Source: Syntrophotalea acetylenivorans
Lineage (GTDB): Bacteria > Desulfobacterota > Desulfuromonadia > Desulfuromonadales > Syntrophotaleaceae
Assembly (NCBI RefSeq): GCF_001887775.1
Contig: NZ_CP015519.1
Location: 2,542,001-2,606,000 of the forward strand
Direction of reading: 5' to 3'
DNA length: 64,000 nt
The notes under the pieces are model-generated. The model did no database searches and was not told where the DNA came from. It saw nothing but the letters and a program-made list of their open reading frames with translations. The position numbers and the translations under genes are program-made. This document shows positions 53,959 to 63,588 of this stretch, in pieces. Every line of letters begins with the position of its first letter. The first letter of the stretch is position 1.

Positions 53959-55422
53959 ATGCGGAGAAAATTCGGATTATATGTAACGTTCGCTTTGGCG
54001 CTGACTTATGGTCTCGGCAGTTGGGCCTTGATCGTCGGTGCGGAACAAGATTCCAAAGAATTGCGAAGCACCTTGGAGGATCAGCAGTCGGTCGCGGTGA
54101 CCATCTACAACAGGGATCTGGCCCTGATCAAGGATCGCCGGCAGGTGGAGTTGCCGGCAGGCGAAAGCTTGCTGGCGCTGCGGGAAGTGAGCGGAGGCAT
54201 GATGGCAGAAACCGCCCTGCTGCGTCAGTTGGGCGGCAAGGGCCGGTTGCGGGTGGTGGAGCAGAGTTTCGATTACGACCTGCTGACTCCGCAGAAGCTG
54301 CTGGAAAAGTATGTTGGCAAGACGGTTCAGGTGGTACGGGTACATCCCCAAAGCGGCGCTGAAACCCTGGAAGCGGCAACGGTTCTTGCGGCCAACGGCG
54401 GGGTGGTGTTGCGCATGGGTGATCGCATCGAGACCGGCGTTCCAGGCCGGCTGGTCTATCCCGATGTGCCGGCCAACCTGCGGGACCGCCCGACCCTGGT
54501 GGTGCAGCTGGCCAGCGACAAGGCCGGGCCGAAGGAGCTGGAGCTCAGCTACCTGACCAGCGGCCTGTCCTGGAAGGCCGACTACGTGGCCGAACTCAGT
54601 GCCGATGATGATTTCATCGACCTGTCCGGCTGGGTGACACTCAATAATCGCAGCGGAAGCAGCTATCGCAACGCCCGTTTGCAGCTGGTAGCCGGCGACG
54701 TCCATCGGGTTCCGCCGGTGGTTCTGGAGCGCGCCGCTTTTGAAGACAGGATGGTCAAGACCATGGCTGCGGCCCCGGCCATGGTTGAAGAGAGCCTGCT
54801 CGATTATCATCTCTATACCCTCGAGCGTCCCACTACCATTCGTCAGAACCAGGTCAAGCAGGTCGCCCTGCTCACCGCGTCGTCGATACCGGTGCGCAAA
54901 GAATACCTCATCCACGGCAGCGAGTATTACTACCGCGGTCTGTACGGCAAGTTGGGCGAGAAGATCAAGGCGTCCGTGTTTCTAGAATTCGACAACCGGC
55001 GGGAAAACAGCCTTGGCATGCCGCTGCCGAAGGGCATTCTGCGGGTCTATAAGAACGACAAGGCCGGTAATGCTCAGTTCGTCGGTGAGGACAGTATTGA
55101 CCACACCGGAAAAAACCAGACCGTGCGTCTGCGCCTCGGGGCCGCCTTCGACGTCACCGCCGAACGGACCCAGACCGATTTCAAAAAGCTGGCTTCCGGT
55201 CGGCGGGAGAACCTGGTTGAGAGTGCCTATCTTGTCGAGTTGAACAATGGCAGCGACAAACCGGTGACGGTCAAGCTGGCCGAACCGCTGCCCGGCGACT
55301 GGGAAATTATCGACGAGAGCCTGCCGCATAAGAAGCAGGATGCCCGCACTGCGGTGTGGCAGGTCGAGGTGCCGGCGGAAGGAAAGGTGTTGTTGACCTA
55401 TCGGGCGCGGGTGCGGTATTGA
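53959..55422 (+). CDS. DUF4139 domain-containing secreted/surface protein
   Basis: 487 residues. N-terminal signal peptide (about 6-29, LYVTFALALTYGLGSWALIVGA), a beta-rich domain, then the DUF4139 region (about 180-480; LSYLTSGLSWKADYVAEL, WVTLNNRSGSSYRNARLQLVAGDVHR, KPVTVKLAEPLPGDWEII). Members occur in many bacteria and eukaryotes; function is unknown. AAAGGGGG precedes ATG 53959, which I prefer over 53896 because it gives the signal peptide. Its natural terminator at 56756-56795 is now displaced by an IS3 element. Confidence 0.88.
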   Translation: MRRKFGLYVTFALALTYGLGSWALIVGAEQDSKELRSTLEDQQSVAVTIYNRDLALIKDRRQVELPAGESLLALREVSGGMMAETALLRQLGGKGRLRVVEQSFDYDLLTPQKLLEKYVGKTVQVVRVHPQSGAETLEAATVLAANGGVVLRMGDRIETGVPGRLVYPDVPANLRDRPTLVVQLASDKAGPKELELSYLTSGLSWKADYVAELSADDDFIDLSGWVTLNNRSGSSYRNARLQLVAGDVHRVPPVVLERAAFEDRMVKTMAAAPAMVEESLLDYHLYTLERPTTIRQNQVKQVALLTASSIPVRKEYLIHGSEYYYRGLYGKLGEKIKASVFLEFDNRRENSLGMPLPKGILRVYKNDKAGNAQFVGEDSIDHTGKNQTVRLRLGAAFDVTAERTQTDFKKLASGRRENLVESAYLVELNNGSDKPVTVKLAEPLPGDWEIIDESLPHKKQDARTAVWQVEVPAEGKVLLTYRARVRY

Positions 55423-55471
55423 GCAGGGCTGAATAGATAGTGTCACGTCCTAAAATAGATTGACGGTTTTT

Positions 55472-56218
55472 TCAAGCCACCTCCCTTGCGGAGGTGGCTT
55501 TCTTATGTACTTCTTCTGGTGTTTTCATGTCTAAGCTGAGGTGTGGCCTCAGACGATTGTAGGTATCGACGGATTCCCGCACCAAACCCTTCAACTCACT
55601 CAAAGTCCGGCACTTGGTGATCAGAAACTCCTGCTTCAAAATACCATTTACCCTCTCGGCCAAAGCGTTCTGATAACAATCATAGCCATCTGTCATTGAC
55701 GGCGTCATACCATGACGCTTTAGCTCTTGCTGGTAGATCGCTGAACAATATTGTAGACCTCGGTCTGAATGGTGTATTAACGCTCGGCTTGTCTGTCGTT
55801 GCTTAGCTGCCCGACGTAAAGCTTTTACGACCCTGTCAGCACGCATATTGTCACTGACTTCATAACCCATGATTTTGCGGCTATAGGCATCTGTGACCAA
55901 TGATAGATAGTGAACACCTTCATCCGTTTCAACGTAGGTAATATCGCTCACAAAGGCTTGTTCGGCACAGCTGATCTCTTGACTGCCTAAACGATTCGGG
56001 TATTTCTTCATCCAATGTTTGCTGTGCGTCGTTTTTGTGTAGCGCTTGATCGGTGTCACCAGCAGTTGATGCGCTCTCAAATAGTCAAAAAAAGCGTCAC
56101 GCCCCAACTTTATTCCCTGCTCAACAAACATGGGTTTCAACAAAAAATACAGTTTGCGCGTACCAAGCCGCGGCATAAACCGTCTGACCTCCATCACCAT
56201 TGACTTGACGGGTGCCAA
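55472..56218 (-). CDS. IS3 transposase OrfB (frameshift product)
   Basis: 248 residues from the first ATG, but the frame is open upstream to about 56338 (RRLQKQKGLSLSRACKLLGI...), so the natural product is an OrfAB fusion made by -1 frameshifting. rve core with Asp in VSDITYVETD, IHHSDRGLQYCS, and Glu in NALAERVNGILKQEF. Intact. Confidence 0.92.
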   Translation of the reverse strand: MAPVKSMVMEVRRFMPRLGTRKLYFLLKPMFVEQGIKLGRDAFFDYLRAHQLLVTPIKRYTKTTHSKHWMKKYPNRLGSQEISCAEQAFVSDITYVETDEGVHYLSLVTDAYSRKIMGYEVSDNMRADRVVKALRRAAKQRQTSRALIHHSDRGLQYCSAIYQQELKRHGMTPSMTDGYDCYQNALAERVNGILKQEFLITKCRTLSELKGLVRESVDTYNRLRPHLSLDMKTPEEVHKKATSAREVA

Positions 56219-56304
56219 CTCTATGCTGCGCTGCTCACTGCGTTTTTCTCTTTGATAAACGGCTTGCCGGGTGATGCCAAGGAGCTTACAAGCGCGGCTT
56301 AGAC

Positions 56305-56706
56305 TCAGCCCTTTTTGTTTTTGAAGGCGTCTCGCTCCTTGGCAATATACTTTTTTCGCAGTCCCGTTCCGTGCTCTGCATCCAGGATATCCACCACTTC
56401 ATTCAACAACAGATTGCGAAGACGTTCATCCTCAAGTTCGCGCTCGAGTCGCTTGATTTTCTGTGCGGGACTTTCTTTGGCTTTGGGAGATTTGGGCATG
56501 GTCATCCTCACAGGTTGGGTCCAATCCAGCCTTCCGTGTTTTCGCAACCATTTTAACACTGTCGAGCGGCCCTGGATGCCATAAATCTTCTGAGCCTGCT
56601 TGTAGGTCATGTCGCCTTTTTCTACGGCAGCAACCACCTGCAATTTAAAGCCCATGGTGTAATCACGTTGAGTACGTCTCTTCCGCTTACTTTCTGCTGT
56701 GTCCAT
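56305..56706 (-). CDS. IS3 transposase OrfA
   Basis: 133 residues. Basic N-terminus, HTH (YTMGFKLQVVAAVEKGDMTY, KIYGIQGRSTVLKWLRKHG), then a coiled coil (KIKRLERELEDERLRNLLLN). Start 56706 is preceded by AGGAGG. The C-terminal AAAAAGG sequence near 56310 is a plausible slip site into OrfB. Confidence 0.92.
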   Translation of the reverse strand: MDTAESKRKRRTQRDYTMGFKLQVVAAVEKGDMTYKQAQKIYGIQGRSTVLKWLRKHGRLDWTQPVRMTMPKSPKAKESPAQKIKRLERELEDERLRNLLLNEVVDILDAEHGTGLRKKYIAKERDAFKNKKG

Positions 56707-56755
56707 AAATAAGCCTCCTAGCTGTAAACTTATTTCAGGACGGGACATAGAGAGT

Positions 56756-56795
56756 AAAAAGGCCGGGGGAGCAATGATGCTCCCCCGGCCTTTTT
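56756..56795 (+). terminator. Strong terminator, originally of the DUF4139 gene
   Basis: AAAAAGGCCGGGGGAGC pairs with GCTCCCCCGGCCTTTTT across a 6-base loop. The IS3 insertion separates it from the gene it served. Confidence 0.9.
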
Positions 56796-56984
56796 CTATT
56801 GGTTTCGATGCAGTAATGTGAGGGACGATAATGTAAGGATAAGATACCTCATGGTTTAGTAAGCCAAAGAAGAAGGCCGCGGGGTTTCGTCCTGCGTGGA
56901 GCATGCGTACACGCAGGTAGGAAGAAGACTAAAACTCTTGAGTCATCTTAAGCGGCAACAATACAAATAATGACAATTTCCCTC

Positions 56985-57016
56985 TTGGCAATTTACAAAC
57001 ATTCATGTATGTTTGT
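56985..57016 (+). promoter_or_regulatory. RND operon promoter with TetR-type operator
   Basis: -35 TTGGCA (56985-56990), 17-bp spacer, -10 TATGTT (57008-57013). A 22-bp near-perfect palindrome, ACAAACATTCATGTATGTTTGT (56995-57016, written in two halves: ACAAACATTCA and TGTATGTTTGT), covers spacer and -10. It resembles AcrR-type operators, so a bound TetR repressor would block polymerase. The repressor gene ends the operon. Confidence 0.8.
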
Positions 57017-57050
57017 CGCTAATGTTTCCTGCTAATGTGAGGTTGAAAAG

Positions 57051-58517
57051 ATGATGAGGCAAAGATTTCATGGCAAATTAGGCCGAAGGCTGAGCCTTTT
57101 GCTGGTGGGCCTGTTGATGCTGCTGACAGCTGGCTGTGTATCGGTGGGACCGGACTATGAACTGCCGGAACTGACGGTTCCGACGGTTTGGCAGGAAGGG
57201 GAGGACCCCGCCCTGGTGCCTGCTGAGGACGAAGTGATCTGTTGGTGGACCTTGTTCGATGATTCTCTGCTGGAACAGCTTATCGAGATGGGGAGGCAAA
57301 GTAACCTGGATCTGCGGATTGCTGTGGCGCGGGTCAAGGAAGCCCGTGCCCGCCTCGGAGTCGCGGCCGGTGAAAACTGGCCCGCCGTCGATGCTGCCGG
57401 TACTGCCACTCGCCAGCGCAGCAGCGAGAATGGTCTGTCTGCAGCTTCCGGGAGCGATACGGTTTATAACGTTGGCCTGGATGCCAGTTGGGAGCTTGAT
57501 CTCTTTGGTCGCATCAGTCGTTCGGTTGAGGCCGCCCGGGCCGATTATCAGGCCAGCGAGGAGGATCGGGTGGATGTGCTGATCTCTCTCTATGCCGAGA
57601 TTGCTCGCACCTACTTTAACCTCCGTACTTCGCAGGCGCGCCTGGCCGCCGCCGAAGGTAACCTGGCCTCCCAGAGGCAGGTGTTGGATCTGACCCGCTC
57701 CCGGTTCCGCAACGGTCTGGCCACCGGACTGGATGTCGCCCAGGCCGAGCGGGTACTGGCTGCCTCCGAAGCGGCGGTACCGCCGTTGCGTATCGAACTG
57801 ACCCGGGCTATCAACTCGATTGCCGTGCTTCTCGGGTCTCCGCCCGGAGCCCTGTTTGCCGAGTTGAGCAAGCCGGCACCGATTCCCGTGCCGCCGGCTC
57901 AGGTTACCGTGGGTGTGCCGGCCGATTTGCTGCGCCAGCGTCCGGACATCCGCCGCGCTGAGCGGCAGCTGGCCGCCCAGACGGCCCGTATCGGCATCGC
58001 TACCGCCGAACTCTATCCCCGGCTTTCCCTGTCCGGTTCCTTTGCTTTCGAAGCTCTGGAGGGTGACGACCTGTTTAAGTCGGGCAGCCGCGCGTTATCT
58101 TTTGGCCCCACGGTGCGCTGGTTGCTGTTTGACGGTAAACGAGTGCGAAATCAAATCAAAGTCGAGGATGCCCGCGCCGAGCAAGCGCTCTATCGGTATG
58201 AGCAATCGATGCTCAATGCCCTGAATGAGGCGGAAAACGCCATGACTCAATATCTTCAGCAGCGGGACACTCTGGCGGCTCTGGAGCGCTCGCAGCAGGC
58301 GGGTCGCCGTTCGGTGAAGCTTGCTACCGATCTCTATAAGGACGGCCTGTCCGATTTTCAAAATGTGTTGGATTCCCAACGTGCTCTGTTCGAAATCGAA
58401 AATCAGCTGGCGGCCGCCCGAGGCGATACGGTTATTAACCTGGTTCAGCTCTGCAAAGCAATCGGAGGCGGTTGGAATCCGGCCGGCCCGCAAGATGTAA
58501 GCAAGGAGAATCCCTGA
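57051..58517 (+). CDS. RND efflux outer-membrane channel lipoprotein (NodT/OprM type)
   Basis: 488 residues. Lipobox LLTAGCVS, then two repeated OEP domains of coiled coil and beta strands (WWTLFDDSLLEQLIEMG, LDVAQAERVLAASEAAVPPLR, RPDIRRAERQLAAQTARIGIA, ELYPRLSLSGSFAF). Trimeric tunnel through the outer membrane for the pump encoded next. Its stop overlaps the adaptor start by 1 nt (TGATG). Confidence 0.95.
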   Translation: MMRQRFHGKLGRRLSLLLVGLLMLLTAGCVSVGPDYELPELTVPTVWQEGEDPALVPAEDEVICWWTLFDDSLLEQLIEMGRQSNLDLRIAVARVKEARARLGVAAGENWPAVDAAGTATRQRSSENGLSAASGSDTVYNVGLDASWELDLFGRISRSVEAARADYQASEEDRVDVLISLYAEIARTYFNLRTSQARLAAAEGNLASQRQVLDLTRSRFRNGLATGLDVAQAERVLAASEAAVPPLRIELTRAINSIAVLLGSPPGALFAELSKPAPIPVPPAQVTVGVPADLLRQRPDIRRAERQLAAQTARIGIATAELYPRLSLSGSFAFEALEGDDLFKSGSRALSFGPTVRWLLFDGKRVRNQIKVEDARAEQALYRYEQSMLNALNEAENAMTQYLQQRDTLAALERSQQAGRRSVKLATDLYKDGLSDFQNVLDSQRALFEIENQLAAARGDTVINLVQLCKAIGGGWNPAGPQDVSKENP

Positions 58518-59683
58518 TGCAAAAGATAAAGCGAATGATGCGTAGATGGAGCCCGGCGTTGTTATTAGGATTGCTGGCGGTTGCCGGTTGTAAGGATAAA
58601 AATACCTTCGTGCCCCCCCCACCGCCCACGGTGACCGTTGCTGCGCCCCAAGTGCAGAGCGTGACCCGCTACGCTCAGTTCAGCGGCACTACTGAGGCCG
58701 TAGAGGCGGTGGAACTGCGGGCCCGGGTCGAAGGGTACCTGCAGAGCATCCATTTCGACTCCGGCGGTCAGGTCAAGAAGGGCGACCTGCTGTTCGTTAT
58801 CGATCCTCGCCCTTATCAGGCAAGGCTGGATGAGGCGACGGCTCAGCTGGCCATGCGTCGGGCAGAGATGCGCCTTGCCGAGGCCACCCTCAAGCGGAAA
58901 GAAAGCGCTTTTAAAGACAATGCAGTCAGTGAAGTGGAGGTGATCGCTGCACGGGCCGAGCAGGCCAAGGCGGCAGCGACCATCGATGCGGCGCGGGCGG
59001 CTATCGAGACGGCCCGTCTTCAGCTCTCCTATACCCGTATTCATGCTCCCATCAGCGGTCGTATCGGCCGCCACCTGGTCGATGTCGGCAACCTGGTCGG
59101 CGCCGGCGATCAGACCCTGTTGGCGACGGTAGTCAGCGAAAACCCCGTATATGTCTATTTCAACGTCAACGAGCGGGATCTACTCGAATACCAACAGTAC
59201 GAGCGCCAGCAGACCCCGACCAATAGTAATGGAAACAGTAAGCTGTTTCTCGGCCTGAGCACAGAAGACGACTATCCCCATCCCGGCTACATCGATTACG
59301 TCGATAACCGGGTTGATGCCCAGACCGGCACCATTCAGGTGCGGGGCGTTTTTGAAAATGCAGACGCCAGCTTGCTGCCCGGGCTGTTCGCCCGGCTGCG
59401 GGCTCCTATCAGTGTGCAAGAAGAGGCTCTTGTGGTTCCGCAGCAGGCTTTCGGTATCGATCAGCAGGGATATTATCTGTTGGTAGTCAACGACCAGAAC
59501 CAGGTTGAGTACCGTGGTGTCGAGGTCGGCAGCGCCACGGCCGGTTTGCGGGTGGTACAGAAAGGCATCGCTGCCGGTGAGCGGGTGATCGTCAACGGTC
59601 TGCAGCGGGTCCGCCCCGGCGCCACCGTAAATCCGCTGACAGCCGAGCAGCTGGCGGCAGCTAAACAACCGCAGGCGGGGTAA
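58517..59683 (+). CDS. RND efflux periplasmic adaptor (membrane fusion protein)
   Basis: 388 residues. Lipoprotein signal (LLGLLAVAGC), Pro-rich linker, lipoyl halves (RVEGYLQSIHFDSGGQVKKGD; YTRIHAPISGRIGRHLVDVG), alpha-helical hairpin between them (about 105-160), beta-barrel and membrane-proximal domains (ALVVPQQAFGIDQQG). Connects pump and channel. AAGGAGAA precedes the ATG. Confidence 0.95.
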   Translation: MQKIKRMMRRWSPALLLGLLAVAGCKDKNTFVPPPPPTVTVAAPQVQSVTRYAQFSGTTEAVEAVELRARVEGYLQSIHFDSGGQVKKGDLLFVIDPRPYQARLDEATAQLAMRRAEMRLAEATLKRKESAFKDNAVSEVEVIAARAEQAKAAATIDAARAAIETARLQLSYTRIHAPISGRIGRHLVDVGNLVGAGDQTLLATVVSENPVYVYFNVNERDLLEYQQYERQQTPTNSNGNSKLFLGLSTEDDYPHPGYIDYVDNRVDAQTGTIQVRGVFENADASLLPGLFARLRAPISVQEEALVVPQQAFGIDQQGYYLLVVNDQNQVEYRGVEVGSATAGLRVVQKGIAAGERVIVNGLQRVRPGATVNPLTAEQLAAAKQPQAG

Positions 59684-59693
59684 GGGGGCAGTA

Positions 59694-62600
59694 ATGTTCA
59701 GTCGTTTTTTCATCGACCGGCCGATTTTCGCTTCGGTCATCTCCATCGTTATCGTTATTGCCGGCCTGGTGACCATGCGCACCCTGCCAATAGCCCAATA
59801 TCCTGAAATCTCGCCGCCTACGGTTCAGGTCACGGCCAACTATCCCGGTGCCAATGCCGAAGTGGTGGCGGAAACCGTGGCCCAGCCCATTGAGGAACAG
59901 GTCAATGGCGTCGAAAACATGCTGTACATGTCCTCGACCAGTTCCAACACCGGCAGCTATACCCTGACCGTGACCTTCGAGGTCGGCACCGATCTGGACA
60001 TGGCGGCGGTGCTGGTGCAGAACCGGGTGGCCATCGCCGAACCGACCCTTCCCGAAGAGGTCAAGCGCCTTGGAGTCTCCACCAAAAAACAGTCGACTAA
60101 CATTCTGCTTATTGCCTCTCTGTTTGCTCCCGAGGAAGAATACGACACCCTCTACCTGAGCAACTACGCAACCCTGCGTATCAAGGATGAACTGGCCCGT
60201 ATTAATGGGGTCGGCGATGTGCGTATTTTCGGTGCTCGGGACTACAGTATGCGCATCTGGCTCGACGCCGACCGGCTCAAGGCCAGGCAGCTTACTACCA
60301 GCGACGTGGTCGCTGCTCTGCGTGAACAGAACGTGCAGGTCGCCGCCGGTATGGTTGGCCAGGACCCGGCCCCCAGCGGGCAGAGTTTTCAGTATACGGT
60401 GACCACCCTCGGTCGCCTGAAGAATGTCCAACAGTTCGGCGAAATCATTGTCAAGAATGCAGAGGACGGCCGCCTGACACGGGTTAACGACGTAGCCCGC
60501 ATCGAACTGGGCGCCAAGAATTACGGCGAACGGACCCAGTACAAGGGTAAACCCTCGGTGGCTATCGGTATCTATCAGTTGCCCGGCGCCAACGCTTTGG
60601 ATGTGGCCGACCAGGTACAGGCCAAGTTGGCTAACCTGTCCAAGGATTTTCCGGAGGGTATGGCTTATCATGTGCCTTTCAATACCACCACCTTTGTCGA
60701 TACCGCTATCGAAGAGGTAGTACAGACCCTGCTCATTGCGGTGCTGCTGGTGTTTGTCACCATCTTCGTCTTTTTGCAAGACTGGCGTGCGACCCTGATC
60801 CCGGCCATAACCATTCCGGTGTCGTTGATCGGTACCTTCGCCGTTATGGCCGCTCTCGGCATCGGCATCAACTTGATATCGCTGTTCGGCATTGTTCTGG
60901 CTATCGGCATCGTGGTCGATGACGCTATCGTGGTGGTGGAAAACACCGTCCGTAATATCAACGAGCTGGGATTGTCGGCCCGCGAGGCGACGATTCAAGC
61001 TATGGACGAGGTGACCGGGCCGGTTATTGCCACCACCCTGGTCATGCTGGCGGTGTTTGTGCCCACCGCCTTTCTCGGCGGCATCACCGGCCAGCTCTAC
61101 CGGCAGTTCGCCCTGACTATCTCTGCGGCTACTGTGTTCAGCTCCATCAACGCTCTGACCCTCAGCCCGGCTCTCTGCGCACTAGTGTTGCGGCCCACCC
61201 AGGTCAGTAACAAGGGGTTTTTCCGTCTCTTCAACAACTCTTTTGACTATACGCGCAACATCTACGCCCGGCTGTTGTCCGGCCTGATCCGCCGCGCCGC
61301 ACTGACCCTGGTCCTTTTTCTGATTCTGGCCGGCGGCGCCTTTTGGGGATTCAGCCGACTGCCCACCGGTTTCGTGCCGGCTGAAGATCAGGGCTACGCC
61401 TTCGTCAGCATTCAGTTGCCCGATGCCGCTTCCGTGGAGCGCACTGCCGAGGTGGTCGAAGAGATCAACCGTCGATTTGCCAGGATGGACGGTGTGCGGG
61501 ATTGGGTTTCGATTATCGGCTTCTCCCTCATCGACATGGCCCCAAGCTCCAACATGGCCACCGTCTGGGTGGTATTCGATCCCTGGCAGGAACGCAACGC
61601 CCCCCATCTCAAACAGGATGCTCTGGTCGGCCGTATGTGGAAGGAGTTCGCCGACATTCAAGAAGCACGGATCTTTGCCTTCGTCCCGCCGGCCATTCGC
61701 GGACTCGGTTTTGCCGGCGGTTTTCTCATGGAGTTGCAGGATCGCGGAGGAGTCGGTCTCGATACCCTGCAACAGGTGGCCGGCGGGGTGATTCAATCCG
61801 CCAACAGTCAGTCTCAGTTACAGCGGGTCTACAGCACCTTTCGCGCCAACGTACCGCAGCTCTATGCCGATGTCGATCGTACCCAGGCCAAGACCCTCGA
61901 TATCCCCTTGAATAACGTGTTCGATACTTTGCAGGCTTACCTTGGCTCGGTGTATGTCAATGACTTCAATAAATTCGGTAGAACCTATCAAGTCAAGGTG
62001 CAGGCCGACGCTCCCTTCCGCAGCAGCGCCGAAGATATCCGCCGTCTGGAGTTGCGCAACAATCGCGGCCAGATGATTCCTCTGGGAAGCGTGGTGGATA
62101 TCGATGAAGCGGTCGGGCCGCAGCTGGTCAAACGTTACAACATGTATCCTTCGGCCACCATCAACGGTCGGGCTGGCCCGGGCCACAGCTCCGGCGAGGC
62201 TCTGGCCCTTATGGAACAGCTGGCCGATAGCAATTTGCCGGCCTCTTTTGGCTACGAGTGGACCGGCATGTCCTATCAGGAAAAGATCACCAGCAGCCAG
62301 ACCCTGCTGATCTTCCTGCTGGCGGTGACCTTTGTTTATTTGGTACTCTGTGCCCAGTACGAAAGCTGGTCGAGTCCCCTGATGGTCATTTTGTCGGTGC
62401 CCCTGGCCCTGCTTGGCACCGTCGGCGCGGTTATGGTTCGCGGCATGGACGTCAACGTCTACACTCAGATCGGTATCGTGTTGCTTATTGCCTTGGCCTC
62501 TAAGACCTCGATTCTGATCGTCGAGTTCGCCAAGTCCAAGCGCGAAGAGGGGGAAGAGATCGTCGAAGCCTCCCTTGGGGCGGCAGCGCTGCGCTTTCGT

Positions 62601-62810
62601 CCGGTGCTGATGACCGCTTTCACTTTCATCCTCGGTGTAGCCCCGCTGGTTATCGCCAGTGGCGCAGGTTCCGCCAGCCGCCAGGCACTCGGCACCGCCG
62701 TATTCGGCGGCATGATCGCCGCCACCCTGCTGTTATTGATCTTCGTGCCGGTCTTTTACGTGGTCATCCAGAGGGCCAGTGAAAAGATCCGGTCCCGTTG
62801 GAAAGGATAA
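59694..62810 (+). CDS. RND multidrug efflux pump, HAE1 family (AcrB-like)
   Basis: 1038 residues, family length, 12 membrane helices. FFIDRPIFASVISIVIVIAG starts it; IVVDDAIVVVENTVRN has the two essential Asp of helix 4, and ALASKTSILIVEFAKSKREEG the helix-10 Lys. Large periplasmic loops carry the porter and docking domains. Uses the proton gradient to expel amphiphilic compounds via the adaptor and channel encoded upstream (10-bp gap). Substrates cannot be predicted. Confidence 0.97.
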   Translation: MFSRFFIDRPIFASVISIVIVIAGLVTMRTLPIAQYPEISPPTVQVTANYPGANAEVVAETVAQPIEEQVNGVENMLYMSSTSSNTGSYTLTVTFEVGTDLDMAAVLVQNRVAIAEPTLPEEVKRLGVSTKKQSTNILLIASLFAPEEEYDTLYLSNYATLRIKDELARINGVGDVRIFGARDYSMRIWLDADRLKARQLTTSDVVAALREQNVQVAAGMVGQDPAPSGQSFQYTVTTLGRLKNVQQFGEIIVKNAEDGRLTRVNDVARIELGAKNYGERTQYKGKPSVAIGIYQLPGANALDVADQVQAKLANLSKDFPEGMAYHVPFNTTTFVDTAIEEVVQTLLIAVLLVFVTIFVFLQDWRATLIPAITIPVSLIGTFAVMAALGIGINLISLFGIVLAIGIVVDDAIVVVENTVRNINELGLSAREATIQAMDEVTGPVIATTLVMLAVFVPTAFLGGITGQLYRQFALTISAATVFSSINALTLSPALCALVLRPTQVSNKGFFRLFNNSFDYTRNIYARLLSGLIRRAALTLVLFLILAGGAFWGFSRLPTGFVPAEDQGYAFVSIQLPDAASVERTAEVVEEINRRFARMDGVRDWVSIIGFSLIDMAPSSNMATVWVVFDPWQERNAPHLKQDALVGRMWKEFADIQEARIFAFVPPAIRGLGFAGGFLMELQDRGGVGLDTLQQVAGGVIQSANSQSQLQRVYSTFRANVPQLYADVDRTQAKTLDIPLNNVFDTLQAYLGSVYVNDFNKFGRTYQVKVQADAPFRSSAEDIRRLELRNNRGQMIPLGSVVDIDEAVGPQLVKRYNMYPSATINGRAGPGHSSGEALALMEQLADSNLPASFGYEWTGMSYQEKITSSQTLLIFLLAVTFVYLVLCAQYESWSSPLMVILSVPLALLGTVGAVMVRGMDVNVYTQIGIVLLIALASKTSILIVEFAKSKREEGEEIVEASLGAAALRFRPVLMTAFTFILGVAPLVIASGAGSASRQALGTAVFGGMIAATLLLLIFVPVFYVVIQRASEKIRSRWKG

Positions 62811-62841
62811 TTATTCTGATGTTGCCGAAGGAGATTCGCTG

Positions 62842-63453
62842 ATGGCCCGCAAAACCAAAGCCGAAGCCGAACAAACCCGGCAGGATATTCTGAACGCTGC
62901 GCTGGAGTTGTTCCACGAGCGAGGCTATTCCCGCACTACCCTGGATCAGATCGCCCGCAAGGCCGGGGTGACCCGCGGTGCCATTTACTGGCATTTCAAG
63001 GATAAGGTCGATCTCTTCGTCGGACTCAAGGACGAGATCGAGGGGTCGGCTGGAATACGCCTTGAGGACCTGTTGCAGTTGCAGGTCAATTCCCTGGTCG
63101 ATATACAGGACGGGCTGTTGCGATATTTTCGTCAGCTGGAGCAGGATCAGCGCTTTCGTAAGTATTTCGAAACGGTGATCTTTCGTACCGAGTTTACCGA
63201 TGATCTCTTGCCAGTGCGGGATCAGTACCAGAACAAGCTGCGCCGCCGACAGCAAAAGGACGAGGATGACCTGCGGCATTTGCAGGCTGCCGGTCAGGTA
63301 CGCGCCGATGTCGATTGTGTCCAGGCGGCCCTGGCCCTGCGTGCCCTGATGATCGGCCTGCTGCATACCTGGCTGATGGACAGCGAGGCTTTTTCACTTA
63401 CCGAACAGGGTGGTGCCCTGCTCGGGGATTTTTTAAAAAGTCTGCAGCCCTGA
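62842..63453 (+). CDS. TetR/AcrR-family repressor of the RND operon
   Basis: 203 residues. N-terminal HTH (about 10-56: RQDILNAALELFHERGYSRT, DQIARKAGVTRGAIYWHFKDK) and an AcrR-type C-terminal ligand domain. ATG 62842 follows AAGGAG. It is the last gene of the efflux operon; the palindrome over the promoter is the probable operator, giving autoregulation that pump substrates would relieve (inference). Confidence 0.95.
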   Translation: MARKTKAEAEQTRQDILNAALELFHERGYSRTTLDQIARKAGVTRGAIYWHFKDKVDLFVGLKDEIEGSAGIRLEDLLQLQVNSLVDIQDGLLRYFRQLEQDQRFRKYFETVIFRTEFTDDLLPVRDQYQNKLRRRQQKDEDDLRHLQAAGQVRADVDCVQAALALRALMIGLLHTWLMDSEAFSLTEQGGALLGDFLKSLQP

Positions 63454-63520
63454 ATGGAAACAGGACTGAGCGCCACGCCTGAGTTTATGTCAATTTAATC
63501 CCCGTTATTTGTTGAAAAGA

Positions 63521-63558
63521 AAAAGGCCATCCTGATTTACTAAACCAGGATGGCCTTT
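63521..63558. terminator. Bidirectional terminator
   Basis: AAAGGCCATCCTG pairs with CAGGATGGCCTTT around an 11-base loop, with A and T runs outside, between converging genes. Confidence 0.9.
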
Positions 63559-63588
63559 ATTTATCCTTGATCTGCAGCTGGTCAGAAC

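Larger units (their letters stand above)
55441..56747 (-). mobile_element. IS3-family element (1307 bp) with 3-bp target duplication
   Basis: Ends TGTCACGTCCTAAAATA (55441) and, inverted, TGTCCCGTCCTGAAATA (ending 56747), flanked by TAG on both sides (55438-55440, 56748-56750). It is unrelated to the IS3 copies at 24.8 and 28.4 kb. Two frames on the minus strand encode the transposase. Confidence 0.92.
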
